DNA of 64,000 nt from Domibacillus tundrae (GTDB taxonomy: Bacteria; Bacillota; Bacilli; Bacillales; Domibacillaceae): positions 124,001-188,000 of the forward strand of contig NZ_LAJA01000001.1 of assembly GCF_000970675.1 (NCBI RefSeq), read 5' to 3'. Positions 22,555-31,897 of this stretch are shown here, one piece after another. A program made the translations under genes and the position numbers. Position 1 is the first letter of the stretch, and each line of letters begins with the position of its first letter. A model generated the notes under the pieces. The model did no database searches and was not told where the DNA came from. It saw only the letters and a program-made list of their open reading frames with translations.

Positions 22555-23022
22555 ATGCCAAAAGGAGAAGGAAAAGTGCTCGCGCAAAATAAAAAAGCGC
22601 GCCACGATTACTTTATCGAAGAAACGTACGAAGCAGGCTTGGTGCTGTTAGGAACAGAAATTAAAGCAATCCGTGCGGGACGTGTGAATTTAAAAGATTC
22701 ATTCGCCCGCATTCGGAACGGCGAACTATTTGTTCACAACATGCACATCAGCCCATACGAGCAAGGAAATATCCATAATCATGAACCGCTCCGCACGAGA
22801 AAGCTTCTTTTGCATCGGAAGCAAATTAATACACTCATCGGTGAAACAAAAGAAGCGGGCTATTCCATTGTTCCATTAAAGCTTTATTTAAAAGATGGCT
22901 ATGCCAAGCTGTTGATCGGACTTGCGAGAGGGAAAAAGAAATATGACAAGCGTGAAGATCTGAAGCAAAAAGAAGCAAAACGCGATATGGATCGGGCTTT
23001 CCGTGATCGTCAAAAAGGTTGA
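22555..23022 (+). CDS. smpB: SsrA-binding protein SmpB
   Basis: 155 residues, beta-barrel with the characteristic start ([20 protein letters not shown]) and basic C-terminal helix ([19 protein letters not shown]) that enters the decoding centre. It delivers tmRNA to stalled ribosomes. It lies 18 bases after rnr and just before ssrA. The tmRNA -35 element overlaps its stop codon. Confidence 0.97.
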   Translation: MPKGEGKVLAQNKKARHDYFIEETYEAGLVLLGTEIKAIRAGRVNLKDSFARIRNGELFVHNMHISPYEQGNIHNHEPLRTRKLLLHRKQINTLIGETKEAGYSIVPLKLYLKDGYAKLLIGLARGKKKYDKREDLKQKEAKRDMDRAFRDRQKG

Positions 23023-23047
23023 GAAGCTAATCTATTTATGTTATAAT
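23019..23047 (+). promoter_or_regulatory. Promoter of ssrA
   Basis: -35 TTGAGA (23019-23024) and -10 TATAAT (23042-23047), 17-base spacer. The -35 includes the smpB stop codon. Confidence 0.75.
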
Positions 23048-23128
23048 AGATTCTGTCACAATGAAGCAATCTTGCTTCGAACGATACCTTCAAGCGATGT
23101 TCTGATGTAAAGAACAGCTTTTCCTAAC

Positions 23129-23492
23129 GGGGACGTTACGGATTCGACAGGGGTAGTTCGAGCCTGGGCTGCGGGTCAGAGGGTCGGCTCTGTCAAAACG
23201 CACTTGCCTATAATAACTGGCAAACAACAAACACAACTACAAGCTGCCTAATTAACTTTAGGTTAGCCTGTGCTCCTCCCGCTGTTGTCCGTGCAGTCGG
23301 GTAAGGGGCCCACTTTCAGCGGACTACGCTCGATTCCTCCGTCTGGGGATGACAGAAGAGACTAATCAGACTGGCCGATCCAAACGCCTGCTGTGCGGCA
23401 GATGGACCGGCGAGACTCAAATAGCATAGCTACACCCGTAGACGCTCAGGTGCCGTTATCTTTGGACGCGGGTTCGACTCCCGCCGTCTCCA
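23129..23492 (+). ncRNA. ssrA: tmRNA (10Sa RNA)
   Basis: The 5' end GGGGACGTTACGGATTCGAC pairs with the 3' end GTCTCC; GGTTCGACTCCC gives the tRNA-like T arm. The reading frame on the RNA starts at GGC 23219 and ends at TAA 23249-23251, giving the tag (A)GKQQTQLQAA after the alanine charged on the RNA. The tag is shorter than that of B. subtilis and ends QAA instead of LAA. CCA is not encoded. Confidence 0.95.
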
Positions 23493-23511
23493 TACATGTA
23501 TGGAGCACACA

Positions 23512-23542
23512 AAAAAGCCTTGCAAATTTTGCAAGGCTTTTT
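23512..23542 (+). terminator. Terminator after ssrA
   Basis: AAAAAGCCTTGCAA-ATT-TTGCAAGGCTTTTT. Confidence 0.92.
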
Positions 23543-23878
23543 GTATTTAGATAGAGCATTTCAAAGCCTATATTCAATCATTAAACCATGAATAAAAAGC
23601 CGGTATACAGCAGAAATCTCTGGCATGTATCAGCTTTCCGGAAAATGCCAATTAGCGGAAGGAAGTCATTGAAAAGAAATGGGCTGCATACATTTATAAA
23701 ACAGTCCGCAAAGAACTTATTTGAAAAAGAAAACTAGAAATTTGCTTTATTGAATAATCATTCTTTTGCCTATTCCCTTGGTTAGAATATATGTTAGGGA
23801 AAAATACGATTTTTTGCCATCTATGCTGCATCAATTGAAACAATTTTAAAAAGAATTGAATAGCTGGGGGTGATTTGA
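23543..23878. other. Intergenic region with no supported gene
   Basis: A 49-codon frame (ATG 23588) of basic composition exists, but it has no ribosome binding site and no recognisable product. I see no other feature except the ribosome binding site of the next gene (GGGGGTGATT). Confidence 0.4.
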
Positions 23879-24538
23879 ATGAAAAAAATCATCATTATTG
23901 GTGCAGGGGGGCATGCAAGTGTTTTGATAGATGCAATCGAAAAAGAAAAGAAATATTCAATATATGGAATTATCGATCCAGTCCGTCCTGTTAATACAAT
24001 TATTTATGGATACCGGGTCATTGGAACAGAAGGGGTGCTGCTGCAAATAAATAAGCACATTCACGGGGGGATCGCTGCGATCGAAGATAACTGGAGCCGG
24101 AAAAAAATGATTCAAACCATTCAGGCACTTGTCCCTAACTTTTCATTTATTTCATCTATTCACCCATCAGCGTATGTCAGCAGTGATGTCAAAATAGGAG
24201 ATGGAACGATTGTTATGGCCGGAGCTGTCATTAATCGGAATACGATTATTGGAGAGCAATGTATTGTCAATACGAATTCCTCTGTTGATCATGACTGCAT
24301 TTTGGGTGATTACGTCAGCATTGCACCGGGAGCAACACTTGGAAGGCAGGTAAAAATAGGCAACAGTGCGGTTATTTCGTTAGGTGCCAATGTCATTCAC
24401 TCGATCCGCATTGGCGAACATACTATTATTGGAGCGGGCTCTACTGTCTTGAAAAACATAGACCCCTACAGTGTCGCATACGGGACACCCGCGAAAATAA
24501 TCAGGTCCAGAAATCAAGAAGACAGCTACTTATTATGA
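23879..24538 (+). CDS. NeuD/PglD-family sugar O-/N-acyltransferase
   Basis: 219 residues. An N-terminal Rossmann-like domain (KKIIIIGAGGHASVLIDAI) is followed by a left-handed beta-helix of hexapeptide repeats (IGDGTIVMAGAVINRN, IGEQCIVNTNSSVDHDC, IGEHTIIGAGSTVLKN). The presumed catalytic His is in SSVDHDC. These enzymes acetylate nucleotide-linked amino sugars during surface-polysaccharide or glycan synthesis. It converges with a CapD/PglF-type dehydratase, which makes the keto-sugar precursor in related pathways; glycosyltransferases are not present nearby. Confidence 0.88.
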   Translation: MKKIIIIGAGGHASVLIDAIEKEKKYSIYGIIDPVRPVNTIIYGYRVIGTEGVLLQINKHIHGGIAAIEDNWSRKKMIQTIQALVPNFSFISSIHPSAYVSSDVKIGDGTIVMAGAVINRNTIIGEQCIVNTNSSVDHDCILGDYVSIAPGATLGRQVKIGNSAVISLGANVIHSIRIGEHTIIGAGSTVLKNIDPYSVAYGTPAKIIRSRNQEDSYLL

Positions 24539-24648
24539 GTAAAGAGAATGTCTGAAAAAAGCAAGGATAGGGAAAGTGGGAAAATTCTATTTGCCGCAAA
24601 GAAAAAGCAGCGCATCACCCACCGGTTCGATGACTAGAAATAAAATAC

Positions 24649-26523
24649 TCATGAAGTTCGATGCTGGTTCACTTTATGGGAAAAATAATCAATCTGATAA
24701 GCGGGTACGATTTCTTTTAGAAGTTTCTTTATTTCATCATTTCTCTGTTCTGCTCCAGGCGAATAAACGAGGTTTTCCAGCTGGCGGATCCAAAACAGTA
24801 TATCCATTTCAGTTAAATCAGCCGGTTTTGCCACATAAATAAGTTCATGTTTGGATGCCATATTGCCTTCTTCTGCTGTAAATAATTCTTCGTGCAATTT
24901 TTCTCCCGGGCGTATTCCTGTATAACAGATGTGAATGTCTTTATCCGGTGTCAGGCCGGACAGCGTAATTAAATTTCGGGCTAATTCACTGATTTTGACC
25001 GGCTTGCCCATATCGAGAATGAAAATTTCCCCACCCTTTGACAAAGCCCCTGCTTGAATGACAAGCTGCACAGCTTCTGGAATGGTCATAAAGTAGCGGG
25101 TCATATCAGGATGTGTGACCGTAACCGGCCCGCCGCCTTGTATTTGTTTTTTGAATAAAGGAATGACACTGCCCCTGCTTCCAAGCACATTCCCGAATCG
25201 TACGGCGACAAAGTTAGTATCGCTTTTTTGATTCAGGTTTTGAATGATCAGCTCTGCGATTCGTTTTGTTACACCCATGACGCTCGTCGGGTTCACCGCT
25301 TTGTCTGTTGAAATTTGAACGTACGTCTCAACATTGTATTGATGAGCACATTCTGCCAAATGTTTTGTGCCGAAGATGTTATTTTTAATTGCTTCGGTCG
25401 GGTTATGTTCCATTAAAGGCACGTGTTTATGGGCGGCAGCATGAAATACAACCTGAGGGCGGTGAACAGAGAAGATATGCTCCAGCCGATTTTTATCTTG
25501 AATATCGGCGATAAGTGCTTTAACAGAGAGGTTTGGACATAATTGTTCAAGCTCTTTTTCAATTGTATATATACTATTTTCTCCATGACCGAGCAGGAGC
25601 AATTGTTTTGGTTTAAAAGAAGAAATTTGCCTGCAGATTTCTGAACCGATTGAGCCGCCTGCTCCGGTAATTAAAACCGTTTTTTCTTGTACATAATGAG
25701 AAATACTGAGAACATCTAATTGAATAGGCGGCCGGCCGAGCAGATCTTCGACGTTTACTTCACGAATCATATTCAGCGTAATACGGCCGTTAATAATATC
25801 CGTGATCCGCGGCAGAATTTTCACATCTACATCGCTTTTTTGGCACGCTTTAACAATCTTGGTAATATCGCTTCCCGAAGCAGAAGGGACTGCAATGACA
25901 GTCATTTCTATATTGAATTTTTTAATGACTCTTTCAATGTCCCGGCTTGTGCCGGCGACAGGCATATTTCTGACATGAAGGCCCAGTTTTTCTGGATCAT
26001 CATCGATAAAGGCCACGGGATACAGAGATGAATTAACAGATTTTTTTAGTTCTTTTACGACTAAAATACCTGCACTGCCGGCGCCGATAATTAATGTTCT
26101 TTTCCCTTTTTTATTGAGCATGCCCTTGTTTTCATTGATGGACCATAAAATAAGGCGTGAAAATAAGAAAGCGAACAATGTCACGGCCCACGTCATCAAA
26201 AGAAGAGAGTGGGGTAAGCTGACCATATTCCATTCAGAGAAAAGAAGGTGAAGGGTACCGGCTGTAATAAGCGTGAACACAAAACTTTTACTGATGACCT
26301 TCGTTTCACCCATACTAGCAAAACGCCATAAATGACGGTAGTGGCGGAACAAATGAAATCCGGCAATCAATGTGGTCCAAAACAGCAGGAAGATGTAAGT
26401 AATTTCATATAGGGTAATGTTTCCGTTGTTTTCATAAAAGATAAAGCAGGAGCTGATAACAGAAATAAATACGATCATGGAATCCATTAAAAGCGCTAGT
26501 GCATATATTTTGTTTCGACTCAT
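24649..26523 (-). CDS. Membrane-bound UDP-GlcNAc 4,6-dehydratase family (CapD/PglF/FlaA1-like)
   Basis: 624 residues. Four N-terminal membrane helices (to about residue 115), a CoA-binding-like Rossmann domain (IIGAGSAGILVVKEL), and a C-terminal extended SDR domain with TGAGGSIGSE and FHAAAHKHVPLMEHNP. Family members make UDP-4-keto-6-deoxy-GlcNAc at the inner membrane face for capsule, glycoprotein or bacillosamine synthesis. ATG 26523 has AAGGGGGG upstream; the longer TTG start at 26541 sits on that site. Probably works with the acyltransferase facing it. Confidence 0.9.
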   Translation of the reverse strand: MSRNKIYALALLMDSMIVFISVISSCFIFYENNGNITLYEITYIFLLFWTTLIAGFHLFRHYRHLWRFASMGETKVISKSFVFTLITAGTLHLLFSEWNMVSLPHSLLLMTWAVTLFAFLFSRLILWSINENKGMLNKKGKRTLIIGAGSAGILVVKELKKSVNSSLYPVAFIDDDPEKLGLHVRNMPVAGTSRDIERVIKKFNIEMTVIAVPSASGSDITKIVKACQKSDVDVKILPRITDIINGRITLNMIREVNVEDLLGRPPIQLDVLSISHYVQEKTVLITGAGGSIGSEICRQISSFKPKQLLLLGHGENSIYTIEKELEQLCPNLSVKALIADIQDKNRLEHIFSVHRPQVVFHAAAHKHVPLMEHNPTEAIKNNIFGTKHLAECAHQYNVETYVQISTDKAVNPTSVMGVTKRIAELIIQNLNQKSDTNFVAVRFGNVLGSRGSVIPLFKKQIQGGGPVTVTHPDMTRYFMTIPEAVQLVIQAGALSKGGEIFILDMGKPVKISELARNLITLSGLTPDKDIHICYTGIRPGEKLHEELFTAEEGNMASKHELIYVAKPADLTEMDILFWIRQLENLVYSPGAEQRNDEIKKLLKEIVPAYQIDYFSHKVNQHRTS

Positions 26524-26672
26524 AAAAAAACCCCCCTTCAATTCTTTTTATTTTCTTTACTGTATATGAATGCAGAGAAGGGAATGTGATGAAATTTCTA
26601 AAAAATGGGAATTAGCCTAGTGGAGAGAAGAAGAAACTGAAGTTAAAATAAGAGCGAAAACTTAATAAACGT

Positions 26673-26709
26673 AAAAAAGAACTTGCGGGGACGAGGCAAG
26701 TTCTTTTTT
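26673..26709 (-). terminator. Terminator of tnrA
   Basis: AAAAAAGAACTTGC ... CAAGTTCTTTTTT, T-run on both strands. Confidence 0.88.
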
Positions 26710-26723
26710 ATAGGTGAATGATA

Positions 26724-27053
26724 TTATTTTCTCATGTTGTTTTGAATGCCAAAGCGTGCATTCAGCTGTCCTTTGATCATGCTCCGCTTTAGTTTTTCCT
26801 GATCCGGCTTTTTCTTCATTTCCTGCCTGATTTCAAATGTTCGTACACCATCTTCCATCTGATTGGCGATATCCATTAACGTTTCCACATCACCAAAAGA
26901 ATATTTTCTCGTTCCGCGCTGGGAACGATCAGGGAAAATGAGCTGTCGTTCTTCATAATAGCGGATTTGACGCTCGGATAGACCAGTCAGTTCGCTAACA
27001 ACGCCGATCGTAATGACCTTTTTCGCTTTATAACTTTTTTCTTCTTCTGTCAT
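26724..27053 (-). CDS. tnrA: Nitrogen transcription regulator TnrA (MerR/GlnR family)
   Basis: 109 residues. Winged helix-turn-helix with [20 protein letters not shown] and [18 protein letters not shown], as in TnrA and GlnR. The short C-terminal tail ([14 protein letters not shown]) matches TnrA, where it binds feedback-inhibited glutamine synthetase; GlnR has a longer tail. It is transcribed away from the nitrite reductase operon, and two TnrA-type boxes stand in the shared upstream region. GAGGTGATC precedes the ATG. Confidence 0.92.
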   Translation of the reverse strand: MTEEEKSYKAKKVITIGVVSELTGLSERQIRYYEERQLIFPDRSQRGTRKYSFGDVETLMDIANQMEDGVRTFEIRQEMKKKPDQEKLKRSMIKGQLNARFGIQNNMRK

Positions 27054-27120
27054 AAGATCACCTCGAAATGGGATACATTCACTATTATATATTACTTCCG
27101 AAAAATATGTAACAAGTTTA

Positions 27121-27137
27121 TGTTATGTTTTCTTACA
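27121..27137. promoter_or_regulatory. TnrA-like box, distal, one mismatch
   Basis: TGTTATGTTTTCTTACA fits the TGTNANAWWWTNTNACA consensus except for G in place of A at position 7. It lies 68 bases from the tnrA start, so it could serve autoregulation. Confidence 0.5.
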
Positions 27138-27149
27138 ATTAAACTTTTG

Positions 27150-27166
27150 TGTCAGATTATATAACA
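27150..27166. promoter_or_regulatory. TnrA box of the nitrite reductase operon
   Basis: TGTCAGATTATATAACA matches TGTNANAWWWTNTNACA at every position. Its centre (27158) is about 50 bases upstream of the start expected from the -10 TATAAT at 27196, the spacing used for TnrA activation. Confidence 0.85.
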
Positions 27167-27195
27167 TTTATCGTGACTACTTCTTTTATGTCTCC

Positions 27196-27201
27196 TATAA
27201 T
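27196..27201 (+). promoter_or_regulatory. -10 element of the nasDE promoter
   Basis: TATAAT without a good -35 hexamer, as expected for an activator-dependent promoter. Confidence 0.65.
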
Positions 27202-27236
27202 CAACACTATCAACAGCCACCAAGGAGGATGTTCAG

Positions 27237-29648
27237 ATGACAAAAGAAAAAATCGTATTAATCGGAAATGGAATGGCAGGTGTCCGGTCTATTGAAGAAT
27301 TGCTGAAAATTGATCCGAACCGCTTTCATATCACTATTTTCGGTGAAGAGCCTTATCCAAATTATAATCGTATTCAATTGTCCAAAGTTCTCCAAGGGGA
27401 CACGACGATTTCTGATATTACATTAAATGACTGGAATTGGTATGAAGACCACAACATCCAGCTTTACCCGGGAGAAAAAATAACACGGGTGGATACGGAA
27501 AACAAATTGGTTCACATAACGAAAGAGCGCGCGGTTGCATACGACAAGCTTATTATCGCGACCGGCTCACTTCCATTTATCATTCCGGTGCCAGGCCACG
27601 AAAAAGAAGGCGTGACGGCATTCCGTGACATTAAAGACTGTGAAAAAATGATCAACACGTCGAAAGAATACAAAAAAGCGTCTGTCATCGGCGGCGGCCT
27701 TCTCGGCTTGGAAGCGGCGCGCGGCTTACTCAATTTGGGAATGGACGTCAATGTGATTCATCTTGCGGACTTTTTGATGGAGCGCCAGTTGGATGGAACA
27801 GCTGGAAAAATGCTTCAAAAAGAACTGGAAAAGCAGGGTATGACGTTTTTAATGAATAAGCAGACAGCGGAAATTCTAGGAGAAGATCGGGTAGAAGGCA
27901 TCAGGTTTGGAGATGGGGAGCAAATTGAAACGGATCTTGTCGTCATGGCCGCGGGTATTCGGCCGAATACTTCCCTTGCAAAAGAGAGCGGCATTGCTGT
28001 CAACCGGGGGATTCTCGTCAATGATTATATGGAAACAAACACCCCGGACGTTTATGCGGTCGGCGAATGTGCGGAACACCGCGGAGTCGTTTATGGATTA
28101 GTCGCCCCGCTTTATGAGCAAGGAAAAGCAATGGCCGCACATATTTGCAATGAGCCGGCAGCTGGATACGAAGGCTCTGTCTTATCCACTCAATTAAAAG
28201 TGTCAGGCGTTGACGTGTTCTCGGTTGGTGAAATCGTGGAAGACGAAGAAACGAAAACAATCAAAATGTTTGATGACTGGAAAGGCATGTATAAAAAGGT
28301 TTTAATCCGTGACGGGAAAATGGCCGGAGCTGTTCTGTTTGGCGATACGAGCGAAGGAAACAAGCTGCTTCGCCTTATTAACAAAAAAGCGGATGTAGAG
28401 GAATACATCGGGGCGGCGGAAGAAGCGGCCGGCGGCACAAGTCTGGTCGCGTCCATGGATGACAGCGAACTGATCTGCGGCTGTAACGGTGTGTCCAAAG
28501 GCGACATTGTCTGCGCCATTAAAGAAAATGGCTTAACGACTGCGGATGAAGTAAAAGGCTGCACAAGTGCGTCGCGTTCATGCGGCGGCTGTAAACCGCT
28601 TGTGGTCGATCTTCTTGCCCATACACTTGGCGATGGGTTTGACACCTCCACTCAAAAAGAAGCCATCTGCGGCTGTACGATACTTTCACGCGATGAAGTC
28701 GTGGAAGCAATTCGGGAAAAAGGCTTGTCGCATACACATGAAGTGATGAATGTGCTCGGCTGGAACACAGACGGCGGCTGCTCGAAATGCCGTCCGGCGC
28801 TGAACTACTACCTCGGCATGATTAAGCCGACAGAATATGAAGACGAAAAAGAATCCCGCTTTGTCAATGAGCGCATGCATGGCAACATTCAAAAAGACGG
28901 CACGTATTCGGTTGTGCCACGGATGTATGGCGGTGTCACCTCAGCGGAGGACCTGCGGAAAATTGCCGATGTCGCCGATAAATACAGCGTGCCGCTGATT
29001 AAGGTAACTGGCGGCCAGCGGATTGATTTGTTCGGGGTGAAAAAAGAAGACCTGCCGGGCATGTGGGCGGACCTGGATATGCCATCCGGCTACGCATACG
29101 GGAAAACACTCCGGACTGTAAAAACATGTGTCGGCGAAAGCTTCTGCCGATTCGGCACCCAGGATTCCATGAGTTTGGGTGTCCGGATGGAAAAGAAATT
29201 TGAGCGCATTGGCACGCCGCATAAATTTAAAATGGCGGTTTCCGCCTGCCCGCGCAACTGTGCAGAATCGGGCATCAAGGATCTCGGTGTTGTTGGTGTG
29301 GACGGCGGCTGGGAACTTTATGTCGGCGGTAACGGCGGCACGCATTTACGAGCGGCTGACTTATTCTGTAAGGTCAAAACCGATGAAGAAGTGATGGAAA
29401 TGATTGGCGCATTCATGCAATATTACCGAGAGGATGCCGTTTATCTCGAACGGACATCGGTTTGGGTAGAGCGTGTCGGGCTGGATCACATTAAAGAAGT
29501 GCTGGCTGATAAAGCGACACGGGACGCACTAAATGCCCGGATTGATGAGGCATTGTCTGTCACGAAAGAGCCATGGAAAGAAGTTATTGACAGCGAAAAA
29601 ACACGCAAAGAATTATATGAAACTGAACTCGTCAGCGCGACAAAATAA
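27237..29648 (+). CDS. nasD: Assimilatory nitrite reductase [NAD(P)H] large subunit
   Basis: 803 residues. N-terminal FAD/NAD(P) oxidoreductase domain (LIGNGMAGVRSIEELL; SVIGGGLLGLEAARGL; GIRPNTSLA), two BFD-like [2Fe-2S] domains (CGCNGVSKGDI...CGGCKPLV and CGCTILSRDEV...CSKCRPALN), and the siroheme/[4Fe-4S] domain with CVGESFCRFG and SACPRNCAESG. Reduces nitrite to ammonium with six electrons. AAGGAGG precedes the ATG. It forms an operon with nasE and sumT; nitrate reductase genes are not in this window. Confidence 0.97.
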   Translation: MTKEKIVLIGNGMAGVRSIEELLKIDPNRFHITIFGEEPYPNYNRIQLSKVLQGDTTISDITLNDWNWYEDHNIQLYPGEKITRVDTENKLVHITKERAVAYDKLIIATGSLPFIIPVPGHEKEGVTAFRDIKDCEKMINTSKEYKKASVIGGGLLGLEAARGLLNLGMDVNVIHLADFLMERQLDGTAGKMLQKELEKQGMTFLMNKQTAEILGEDRVEGIRFGDGEQIETDLVVMAAGIRPNTSLAKESGIAVNRGILVNDYMETNTPDVYAVGECAEHRGVVYGLVAPLYEQGKAMAAHICNEPAAGYEGSVLSTQLKVSGVDVFSVGEIVEDEETKTIKMFDDWKGMYKKVLIRDGKMAGAVLFGDTSEGNKLLRLINKKADVEEYIGAAEEAAGGTSLVASMDDSELICGCNGVSKGDIVCAIKENGLTTADEVKGCTSASRSCGGCKPLVVDLLAHTLGDGFDTSTQKEAICGCTILSRDEVVEAIREKGLSHTHEVMNVLGWNTDGGCSKCRPALNYYLGMIKPTEYEDEKESRFVNERMHGNIQKDGTYSVVPRMYGGVTSAEDLRKIADVADKYSVPLIKVTGGQRIDLFGVKKEDLPGMWADLDMPSGYAYGKTLRTVKTCVGESFCRFGTQDSMSLGVRMEKKFERIGTPHKFKMAVSACPRNCAESGIKDLGVVGVDGGWELYVGGNGGTHLRAADLFCKVKTDEEVMEMIGAFMQYYREDAVYLERTSVWVERVGLDHIKEVLADKATRDALNARIDEALSVTKEPWKEVIDSEKTRKELYETELVSATK

Positions 29649-29663
29649 AAGGGGGCCGTGAAC

Positions 29664-29981
29664 ATGGAAAAAGTAATGGAAAAGGTGCGGATCGCCTCGA
29701 TTCAGGATCTGCCGGAGAAAATGGGCAAAACCATCCGGGTGGGCGAACTGGAATTGGCCGTTTTTAAGCTGGGAAATGGAAAGGTGACGGCGATTGAAAA
29801 CCGATGCCCGCATAAAGGCGGGGTGCTCGCAGAAGGCATTGTGAGCGGCGAGCACGTCTTCTGCCCGATGCACGACTGGAAAATCTGCACGACCGACGGC
29901 CAGGTGCAGGCCCCGGATGTCGGCTGTGTCTCAACGTATAAAGCGGTAGTTGAAAATGACGACGTGTTTCTATTGATCTAA
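29664..29981 (+). CDS. nasE: Nitrite reductase small subunit (Rieske type)
   Basis: 105 residues with the Rieske-like [2Fe-2S] ligands Cys48-Pro-His50 and Cys67-x-x-His70 (CPHKGG, CPMHDW). Small subunit of the NasDE/NirBD enzyme. ATG 29664 has AAGGGGG eight bases upstream. Starts 15 bases after nasD. Confidence 0.95.
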   Translation: MEKVMEKVRIASIQDLPEKMGKTIRVGELELAVFKLGNGKVTAIENRCPHKGGVLAEGIVSGEHVFCPMHDWKICTTDGQVQAPDVGCVSTYKAVVENDDVFLLI

Positions 29982-29998
29982 AAAGGAGGCGGACCAAG

Positions 29999-30748
29999 AT
30001 GGGGGCTGTATATATTGTAGGAGCAGGACCGGGCGACCCGGAACTGATTACGGTAAAAGCACTGAAAGCGATCCAGAAAGCGGATGTGATTTTATACGAC
30101 CGACTGGTCAATAAAGAGCTGCTGGATGAAGCGAAGCCATCGGCCGTCCGCGTCTTTTGCGGCAAGTTTCCCGGCAATCATGTGATGACACAGGATCGGA
30201 TCAACAGCCTGCTTGTTAAATTCGCCTCAAAGGGGAAATGTGTCGTTCGGCTGAAAGGCGGCGATCCCTTCGTATTTGGCCGCGGTGGTGAAGAAGCCGC
30301 CTATGTGAAGGGGTTTGGGATTCCAGTTCAGGTCATTCCCGGCATTACAGCGGGGATCGCCGCACCGGCCTATGCGGATATCCCGATTACGCACCGTGAA
30401 TACGGCAACTCATTTGCGGTCGTCACCGGCCACCAAATGGACGGCAAACAAGAAACCGACTGGGCGCAATTGGCAACCGCTGTCGACACGATTGTCATTT
30501 ATATGGGCATGAAGAATCTAGCCGGCATTGCGGAGGCCCTCATACAGCATGGCCGGAGCGGTGCAACGATGGCAGCGGTTATTGAACAGGGTACAACCTC
30601 TGCACAGCGTGTCGTGACTGCACCGATCAGCCACATTGCAGAAGAAGCCCGGAAGCAGAAAGTAGGAAATCCAGCGGTCATCGTAGTCGGAGATGTGGTC
30701 AATTGCCGCAGGCAGCTGCAGCATGAAATGGCTGCTGCTGCATATTAA
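29999..30748 (+). CDS. sumT: Uroporphyrinogen-III C-methyltransferase (siroheme synthesis)
   Basis: 249 residues, tetrapyrrole methylase fold. Family motifs YIVGAGPGDPELITVKA, RLKGGDPFVFGRGGEE and VIPGITAGIAAPAYADIP are all present. Makes precorrin-2 for the siroheme of NasD; the dehydrogenase/ferrochelatase step is not encoded here. Equivalent to nasF of B. subtilis. AAAGGAGG before the ATG; 17 bases after nasE. Confidence 0.95.
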   Translation: MGAVYIVGAGPGDPELITVKALKAIQKADVILYDRLVNKELLDEAKPSAVRVFCGKFPGNHVMTQDRINSLLVKFASKGKCVVRLKGGDPFVFGRGGEEAAYVKGFGIPVQVIPGITAGIAAPAYADIPITHREYGNSFAVVTGHQMDGKQETDWAQLATAVDTIVIYMGMKNLAGIAEALIQHGRSGATMAAVIEQGTTSAQRVVTAPISHIAEEARKQKVGNPAVIVVGDVVNCRRQLQHEMAAAAY

Positions 30749-30832
30749 AAAGTAAATCCGTTGACTCGCCATTGTTTGTGCTGTACCATTATCTTTAATT
30801 CGAGATAACGAGCCGAGAAGGGTGGAGGCAAC

Positions 30833-31435
30833 GTGAAATATCTATTTCAAAAGGGATCAAATAGCCGTGTGCTGCTTTTGCTGCACGGAACGGGTGGAAC
30901 GGAGCAAGACTTACTGCCGCTTGCCGAAATGATTGACCCGAATGCATCTGTTTTGAGTGTCAGAGGAAATGTACTTGAAAATGGCATGCCGCGGTTTTTC
31001 AGACGGCTGGCGGAAGGTGTATTTGATGAAGAGGATTTAGTTTTCCGAACGAATGAATTAAATGAATTTTTACATGATGCAGCGAGCGAGCATGGTTTCG
31101 ATCGGAATGAAGTGATCGCAATCGGCTACTCGAACGGTGCTAACATAGCGGCAAGCCTGTTGTTTCATTATGAGAATGCACTAAAAGGCGCAATTCTGCA
31201 TCATCCGATGGTGCCGAGACGCGGTATTAAACTGCCGGATCTGCAAGGCGTGCCGGTTTTTATCACTGCTGGAAAAAATGACCCAATTTGTCCTGCTACG
31301 GAAACGGACGATTTAAAGCAGCTGCTGGACGGCGCCGGTGCCAAAGTGGATGTTCATTGGGAAATGAATGGCCATATGCTGACAGGCACGGAAGTTCAGG
31401 CAGCCGCTGAATGGTATAAACAGACACTATCTTAA
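30833..31435 (+). CDS. Alpha/beta hydrolase, phospholipase/carboxylesterase type
   Basis: 200 residues. Oxyanion region LLLHGTGGTEQD, nucleophile Ser in IGYSNGANIA, Asp in GKNDPICPA, His in NGHMLT. Resembles the YodD/MhqD type of carboxylesterase. GTG start with GGTGGAGG upstream. Single-gene unit with a terminator. The substrate is unknown. Confidence 0.82.
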   Translation: MKYLFQKGSNSRVLLLLHGTGGTEQDLLPLAEMIDPNASVLSVRGNVLENGMPRFFRRLAEGVFDEEDLVFRTNELNEFLHDAASEHGFDRNEVIAIGYSNGANIAASLLFHYENALKGAILHHPMVPRRGIKLPDLQGVPVFITAGKNDPICPATETDDLKQLLDGAGAKVDVHWEMNGHMLTGTEVQAAAEWYKQTLS

Positions 31436-31436
31436 T

Positions 31437-31477
31437 AAAAACCAGAGAGAAGCATGCCTTCTTTCTGGTTTTTTTAT
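31437..31477 (+). terminator. Terminator after the hydrolase gene
   Basis: AAAACCAGA...TCTGGTTTTTTT. Confidence 0.88.
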
Positions 31478-31550
31478 TGAATTATCGTGTTTTGACAGTG
31501 AAAAGGGAATGTGAAATAGTAGAATTGTCATAAATAAAAAGAGGTGGCTT

Positions 31551-31832
31551 ATGATTCAAGTGAAAGCAAAACGCATAGTGGACGGGCAAGGGCGGGTCGT
31601 ATTGCCGAAAGCGGTGCGTAAAAAGCTGGACATTCAACCGGAGGATCGTGTGATAGTGAAAGTAAAACAAGATGAAATTGTCATTAAAAAACACGTAGAC
31701 CAAGTAGAAGAAGAGAAGGTTTGCTATGTCACAGGGGTCGCCTCGGCAGAGTGCCAGCCATTTAGCGGCGGCATTGAATTAAGTAAAGAAGCAGCGCTCC
31801 TTCTTTTGGAAGAAATGAAGTCTAAACAGTAA
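31551..31832 (+). CDS. AbrB/SpoVT-family transcriptional regulator
   Basis: 93 residues. N-terminal swapped-hairpin DNA-binding domain (AKRIVDGQGRVVLPKAVRKKLDI), as in AbrB, Abh and MazE-like antitoxins. The C-terminal half (VTGVASAECQPFSGGIELSKEAALLLLEEM) resembles the AbrB C-terminal domain, which favours a transition-state regulator over an antitoxin; no toxin gene is adjacent. AAGAGGTGG precedes the ATG. Confidence 0.82.
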   Translation: MIQVKAKRIVDGQGRVVLPKAVRKKLDIQPEDRVIVKVKQDEIVIKKHVDQVEEEKVCYVTGVASAECQPFSGGIELSKEAALLLLEEMKSKQ

Positions 31833-31897
31833 ACAATTGGCGTATAGTTAAAAGTATGCTAATTTAAAGAGTGGAAATCGAATGAAGGAGAACTAAA

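Noticed and set aside
23588-23737. 49-codon basic frame after ssrA
   Set aside because: No ribosome binding site and no similarity that I recognise.
24576-24842. 88-codon frame between the two sugar genes
   Set aside because: Mostly overlaps the 3' end of the dehydratase gene on the other strand and has no ribosome binding site.
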